NCBI GenBank assembly: GCA_964466155.1
Contig: CAYXMY010000102.1
Location: 1 to 9,662 of the forward strand
DNA: 9,662 nucleotides
Source of the DNA: Caenibius sp964466155
Lineage (GTDB): Bacteria > Pseudomonadota > Alphaproteobacteria > Sphingomonadales > Sphingomonadaceae
Reading direction: 5' to 3'
Within the stretch, counting starts at the first letter, position 1, and every line of letters begins with the position of its first letter. Made by a program: the position numbers and the translations under genes. Positions 5,867-9,662 of this stretch are shown piece after piece. Under the pieces are notes generated by a model, which made no database searches, had not been told where the DNA came from, and worked only from the letters and a program-made list of their open reading frames with translations.

Positions 5867-7588
5867 TCAAGCCGCCTGCCGCGCCCCACGCACCAGCCTT
5901 CCGGGCAGCGCCCCGGTGGGGGCGCCATCGCGCTGGATCGTCACCCCGCTGACGATGGTCGCGGCATAGCCTTTCGCCGCCTGGGTCATCCGCCGCCCGC
6001 CAGCGGGCAGATCGTAGCTGACGCGTGGCGGCCCCAGTTGCAGGGCATCGAAATCGATCACGTTGATATCGGCCTTGTACCCGGCGCGCAGCAGCCCCCG
6101 GTCGTTCAGGCCGATGGCCTGCGCCGTCTCGCTGGAAAGCCCGCGCACGATCTGTTCCAGAGGCAGGCGTTCCCCCTTGCGGTCTCTCCCCCAGTACTGG
6201 AGCATGAAGGTCGGCAGGCTGGCATCGCACAGGAAACCCAGATGCGCCCCCCCATCGCCCAGCCCATAGACCGTGTTTTCATGAGCGAGCATTTCCCGCG
6301 TGGCGTCGAGCGAACCATAGGCATAGTTACCCACCGGCAGCATCAGCGACGCCTGCCCATCCTGTTCCATCATCGCATCGTATGCCAATTCGGCGGGTGT
6401 CACGCCCATCCGCTCCGCCTGCGCGGCGACCGTGCTGTCCGCCGTGGGTTCATAATCGGGATTTTCGCCCAAGGGATACATCAGCCCCCATTGGCGGATC
6501 AGCGTTTCCCCCATGAAATCGGAAGGTTCGGGCGTTTCCGCCACGATTTTCGCCCGGATCGCCGGATCGCGCAGGGCCTTCAACCGCTCCGCAGGTGCAA
6601 GATGCGCCAGCGATTTGAACGTCGCCGTATAGCTGAAGGGATGATAGCTCAGCGGGAAACCCAGCATCATGCCCACCGGGCGTCCGTTCACTTGCCCGCG
6701 GACGGAAAAGCCATCGGCGGTGCATTGCCGCGCCCAATCCATGATCGTGCGCCATTTTTCCGGGGCCTGATGCCACTGCATGATCGCCAGGGATAATGGG
6801 CGCCCGCTGCGTTCCATCACCCGGCGGAACATCGCCAGTTCCGCCTCCACATCTTCGTAATCGGACACGACTTGCAACACGCCCGCCCCCTGCCGGGCCA
6901 GCGCCTGCGCAATCGCGGTGAGTTCCGCTTCCGCCGCGGTCAGCGTGGGAATCAAGGTGCCATCGCTCGCCCGGTGGTTGAGTGTGCGCGAAGTGCCGAA
7001 GCCCAGCGCCCCCGCCTTGATCGCTTCTTCCGCGATGGATGCCATCAATGCACAATCTTCCGCCGTGGCATCTTCGCGCGCGGCGGCGCGTTCCCCCATC
7101 GCGAACACGCGCAAGGCGGCATGGGGAAGCTGGGTGGCGATATCGATATCGTAGTGCCGGGCATCCAGCACATCGAGATAATCGGTGAAGGTTTCCCACG
7201 TCCATGGCAGGCCGGTGGTGAGAACCACTTCGGGCAAATCCTCCACCCCTTCCATCAGCCGTACCAGCCGGTCCCGGTCTTCCGGGCGGCAAGGGGCGAA
7301 ACCCACCCCGCAATTGCCCAGCAGGACCGAGGTCACCCCATGGCCGGACGAGGGCGAAAGCGTGTTTTCCCACGTCACCTGCCCATCGTAATGGGTATGG
7401 ATATCGACAAAGCCGGGCGTCACCAGCTTGCCGCGCGCGTCGATCTCCTCACGCCCGCGGAACGGACCGCCATCCCCGGCGGCGAGGATACGGCCATCCT
7501 TGACGGCCACATCCCCTTCGAACAGATCGCCGCCCGAACCGTCGGCAATCGTTCCGCCCCGGATCACCAGATCCACATCAAGCGCCAT
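5867..7588 (-). CDS. D-aminoacylase-like amidohydrolase (paralogue 2)
   Basis: A 573-aa amidohydrolase-superfamily enzyme colinear with the 618-2324 product over its full length. Shared landmarks are DLVIRGGTIADGSG at the N-terminus, HTHYD (H64, H66), GNCG with C93, the GLPWTWE block near 127, SDGTLIPTL near 208, GDGGAH (D445, H449) and ADINVIDF near 507. At the positions of the D-aminoacylase THxR and SHHK motifs it has LQVVSD (238-243) and SLAIMQWHQ (266-274). The first histidine is absent; H273 might substitute for the second, whereas paralogue 1 has none. The ATG at 7588 follows GGGAGAGAGA with a 2-nt gap; the pairing core GGGAG is about 7 nt away. It lies 32 nt downstream of the other amidohydrolase, so they are probably co-transcribed. 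The hydrolysed bond is probably amide, imide or lactone-like, but the substrate is not identifiable. Confidence 0.9.
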   Translation of the reverse strand: MALDVDLVIRGGTIADGSGGDLFEGDVAVKDGRILAAGDGGPFRGREEIDARGKLVTPGFVDIHTHYDGQVTWENTLSPSSGHGVTSVLLGNCGVGFAPCRPEDRDRLVRLMEGVEDLPEVVLTTGLPWTWETFTDYLDVLDARHYDIDIATQLPHAALRVFAMGERAAAREDATAEDCALMASIAEEAIKAGALGFGTSRTLNHRASDGTLIPTLTAAEAELTAIAQALARQGAGVLQVVSDYEDVEAELAMFRRVMERSGRPLSLAIMQWHQAPEKWRTIMDWARQCTADGFSVRGQVNGRPVGMMLGFPLSYHPFSYTATFKSLAHLAPAERLKALRDPAIRAKIVAETPEPSDFMGETLIRQWGLMYPLGENPDYEPTADSTVAAQAERMGVTPAELAYDAMMEQDGQASLMLPVGNYAYGSLDATREMLAHENTVYGLGDGGAHLGFLCDASLPTFMLQYWGRDRKGERLPLEQIVRGLSSETAQAIGLNDRGLLRAGYKADINVIDFDALQLGPPRVSYDLPAGGRRMTQAAKGYAATIVSGVTIQRDGAPTGALPGRLVRGARQAA

Positions 7589-7620
7589 CGTCTCTCTCCC
7601 GTTTGCAGCGCATGAACCGA

Positions 7621-8820
7621 TCAGCAGCCGACTTTGTAAAGCTGGGCAGCGTTGTCATGCAGAATCCACGCCTTTTCCTGCTCGGTCAGATGCGCGGTCT
7701 GGCCCGCCAGCAGTTCCCGGCTCCATGGCCAGGTCGAATCGCTGTGCGGGAAATCGTTGGCCCACATGAGCCGCTGCGGGTTCATCAGGCCGGTCATCTT
7801 CAGCGCAATCCAGTCATCCTGAAACGTCAGATAGACGTTTTCGCGGAAGTATTCGCTGGGCAGCTTCTCCATATCGCCCATCTTCATCCAGAACCGGTGG
7901 CGCTTGTAACCGTGATCCATGCGATAGGCGAAATGCGGCGCCCAGCCCGCATCCGCTTCCACGCAGACCAGTTTCAGATCGGGATGGCGTTCGAACACGC
8001 GGCCCCAGATGAACACGCCGATGATATCCTGAATCGATTTCAGCAGCGCCTGGCTGGCGTTCTGCGGCGGCCCGCGATGGCTCTTCTGCCCAGCATCGCC
8101 CACGCTGTTAGGCCCATCCTGACGGCTGGTGAGGATATGAAAGCCCAGTGGCAATTCCAGTTCCACCGCCGCGCGCCACAGCGGATCGAAACTGGGGTGA
8201 TCGTAATCTTCCTCCGTCGCCGGGTTGCCGGGCATCATCACCCCGCGAAAGCCCATTTCCTTGAACCGGCGGAAATCCTCTATCGCCTCGGCCACGGAAC
8301 GCACCGCCGTCTGCCCCATGCCGAGCAAGCGGTTCGGATCGGCGGCGCAGAATTCTTCTTGCAGCCAGCGGTTGTAAGCCCACATCGCGGCCTGCTTGTA
8401 ATCCGCGTCGGGATGATTGCAGAGCACCATGCCGATGGACGGATAAATCACTTCGGCCGCCACGCCATCGCGATCCTGATCGGCAAGGCGCGCCTTGCCG
8501 TCCCACCCGCCACGGTGCAAATCCTCGAACCGGGTTTCCCCCTTTCTGATATCGCGCGGATCTTTCCCGGCGGCGGCGACAATGCCCATCGGCACGGAGC
8601 CGGGCATGCCATCGATCACGAAGCTATCGCCGCCATCCCCATCCAGATTCACACGCGGCGCACGGTCGCGATAGGCGGGATCGATCCGGCCGATATAGCA
8701 ATCCGGCGGTTCGGTAACGTGCGAATCCGCCGAAATGATCTTGTCCGGCAGGCTGTTGTCCCGGGCAGCGCCGGAGGTTTTCTCGAGCGTTTCGAGAATC
8801 GGATTCTTGACCTGGCTCAT
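7621..8820 (-). CDS. Amidohydrolase_2 (COG2159-type) metal-dependent hydrolase
   Basis: A 399-aa TIM-barrel hydrolase of the ACMSD/2,3-dihydroxybenzoate-decarboxylase-like group. Family members act as hydrolases or non-oxidative decarboxylases on small organic acids and use one metal. Seen motifs are the first-strand SADSHVTEP (D32 and H34, the DxH form of the usual HxH), GFRGVMMPGNP near 190, GFHIL with H228, VEADAGWAPHFAYRMD near 287-302, and the late ANDFPHSDSTWP (D356, H359). There is no signal peptide. The ATG at 8820 follows GGGAAGAG (8835-8828) with a 7-nt spacer. It is the first gene of the minus-strand run and shares a divergent intergenic region with the transporter. It may work before or after the neighbouring amidohydrolase; substrate unknown. 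ACMSD itself is unlikely given the 399-aa length and context. Confidence 0.9.
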   Translation of the reverse strand: MSQVKNPILETLEKTSGAARDNSLPDKIISADSHVTEPPDCYIGRIDPAYRDRAPRVNLDGDGGDSFVIDGMPGSVPMGIVAAAGKDPRDIRKGETRFEDLHRGGWDGKARLADQDRDGVAAEVIYPSIGMVLCNHPDADYKQAAMWAYNRWLQEEFCAADPNRLLGMGQTAVRSVAEAIEDFRRFKEMGFRGVMMPGNPATEEDYDHPSFDPLWRAAVELELPLGFHILTSRQDGPNSVGDAGQKSHRGPPQNASQALLKSIQDIIGVFIWGRVFERHPDLKLVCVEADAGWAPHFAYRMDHGYKRHRFWMKMGDMEKLPSEYFRENVYLTFQDDWIALKMTGLMNPQRLMWANDFPHSDSTWPWSRELLAGQTAHLTEQEKAWILHDNAAQLYKVGC

Positions 8821-9075
8821 CGCTTCGCTCTTCCCATTTGCGCCGCCGCGTTTTTTCTCTCGTTGTGAAAGGGATTATGCGCGGCGCGCGGCATTCACGC
8901 TACAGGAAATCGTCCGGTCGATTGCGATAATGGCCCTATCGATCCTGTCCGCACGCCAATGGCCAGCGCAGAAGAATATGGGGCGCCTTCCACCCGGCCG
9001 CGCGTTATCGAAACAATTGCGCGGCGAGGCAAACCGCGCAATCTACACCTGTCCGAAAGGAGGGAACGCCCGCGC
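8821..9075. other. Divergent intergenic region with hairpin leader
   Basis: 255 nt lie between the amidohydrolase and transporter starts. A 9-bp perfect inverted repeat ATTGCGCGG (9016-9024) and CCGCGCAAT (9034-9042) sits about 15 nt ahead of the transporter Shine-Dalgarno. A copy of the arm, CCGCGC (8998-9003), could pair with the same GCGCGG instead. The best -10-like element for the minus-strand gene is CATAAT at about 8880-8875, but no good -35 goes with it. A plus-strand GATAAT near 8927 is similarly weak. Confidence 0.5.
9058..9064 (+). promoter_or_regulatory. Ribosome binding site of the CDF transporter
   Basis: AGGAGGG is a strong Shine-Dalgarno, but the spacer to the ATG at 9076 is 11 nt, a little long. 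No closer in-frame start was found, and the ATG gives a typical CDF N-terminus. Confidence 0.6.
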
Positions 9076-9662
9076 ATGAACGACACCGCCGCCTTCCGGC
9101 ATATCAAGGCGAACATCGTCCTTTATGGCGCGCTGTTCGCCAATCTCGGCATTGCCGCGGCCAAGTTCGTGGCTGCCGCGATCAGCGGATCGTCGTCGAT
9201 GATTTCGGAAGGCGTCCACTCCCTGGTCGACAGCGGCAACCAGATTCTGCTGCTTTATGGCCAGAATCAGGCCCGGCGGCCACCGGACGATGCCCACCCC
9301 TTCGGTTATGGGCGGGAACTCTATTTCTGGGCCTTCGTCGTCGCGATTCTGATCTTCGCCGTGGGCGCGGGCGTTTCCATCTATGAAGGCTGGCTGCATA
9401 TCGTGGAACCGGAACCGCTGCGCGATCCGACGATCAACTATGTCGTGCTCGGCATTGCCGTGCTGCTCGAAGGCATGTCCTGGCGTATCGCCGTGCGCGA
9501 ATTCAACGAACGGCGGCGCGGCGCCAATTGGTGGCAATCGATCCTGCGGTCCAAGGACCCGGCCAGCTTTATCGTGTTGTTCGAAGACAGCGCCGCTCTG
9601 CTCGGCCTCGTGATTGCGGGCATCGGCGTCTGGGCGAGCCACCATTTCGGCGATCCGCGTAT
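9076..9662 (+). CDS. Cation diffusion facilitator (CDF) family transporter, 3' end beyond window
   Basis: At least 195 residues of an inner-membrane metal/proton antiporter, truncated by the right edge. Helices are near residues 14-36, 43-61, 84-104, 120-138 and 164-187. TM2 carries the metal-site motif HSLVD (H48, D52) followed by SGNQ, then the loop motif HPFGYGRELYFWA (74-86). TM5 has LFEDSAALLG (E170, D171), where well-studied bacterial CDFs have an H/DxxxD pair; this resembles the ZnT9/SLC30A9-like subgroup as I remember it. The substrate is likely a divalent metal such as Zn, Fe or Co, but cannot be assigned. The start is the ATG at 9076. The gene diverges from the amidohydrolase cluster and is probably not functionally linked to it. 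Confidence 0.92.
   Translation, partial: MNDTAAFRHIKANIVLYGALFANLGIAAAKFVAAAISGSSSMISEGVHSLVDSGNQILLLYGQNQARRPPDDAHPFGYGRELYFWAFVVAILIFAVGAGVSIYEGWLHIVEPEPLRDPTINYVVLGIAVLLEGMSWRIAVREFNERRRGANWWQSILRSKDPASFIVLFEDSAALLGLVIAGIGVWASHHFGDPR

Noticed and set aside
5834..6796. Plus-strand open frame of 320 codons opposite paralogue 2
   Set aside because: Antisense shadow with biased composition and no domain.
7603..8868. Plus-strand open frame of about 421 codons opposite the COG2159 gene
   Set aside because: Long but antisense to a gene with clear motifs; His/Arg-rich composition typical of a shadow.
8735..9079. Plus-strand open frame of 114 codons across the divergent region
   Set aside because: Overlaps the 5' end of the amidohydrolase and ends at the transporter ATG; no Shine-Dalgarno or domain was seen.

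Overview
The window is GC-rich chromosomal DNA with dense, mostly minus-strand genes, short gaps and several overlapping starts and stops. The gene types (a cytochrome c' lipoprotein with a b561-type cytochrome, D-aminoacylase-like amidohydrolases, a TauD-type dioxygenase, a RES/Xre toxin-antitoxin pair, and a B12 riboswitch before a DUF1636-like gene) suggest an alphaproteobacterium. A sphingomonad (Novosphingobium/Sphingobium-like) is my best guess. This is inference from gene content; no marker gene is present.

Layout, read in the direction of minus-strand transcription (right to left). At 8820-5867 a COG2159-type amidohydrolase is followed after 32 nt by a 573-aa D-aminoacylase-like amidohydrolase. 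After a 103-nt gap comes a cytochrome c' lipoprotein gene (5763-5284), which overlaps by one base a membrane cytochrome b561-type gene (5284-4601). A perfect 12-bp hairpin at 4563-4594 closes this part. A compact promoter with a 16-bp palindrome over its -35 box then drives a RES/Xre toxin-antitoxin operon (4477-3360), in which antitoxin and toxin overlap by 4 nt. After a 130-nt gap a TauD/TfdA-type dioxygenase (TTG start, 3229-2321) overlaps by 4 nt a second D-aminoacylase-like paralogue (2324-618). A strong hairpin follows that stop. Next come a promoter, a clear cobalamin riboswitch (about 380-547), and the start of a DUF1636-type CxxC protein gene that runs off the left edge.

On the plus strand, only the cation diffusion facilitator transporter gene at the right end (9076 to beyond 9662) is convincing. 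It diverges from the amidohydrolase cluster across a 255-nt intergenic region that contains a 9-bp hairpin just ahead of the ribosome binding site.

Functionally, the three amidohydrolases plus the 2-oxoglutarate/Fe(II) dioxygenase look like parts of one catabolic locus that handles amide- or ester-type small molecules, but the substrate cannot be read from the sequence. Both D-aminoacylase-like proteins lack two histidine motifs expected of true D-aminoacylases, so that name should not be taken literally. The toxin-antitoxin unit, with its own promoter, sits inside the locus. The riboswitch and DUF1636-like gene appear to be the edge of a separate, B12-controlled locus to the left.
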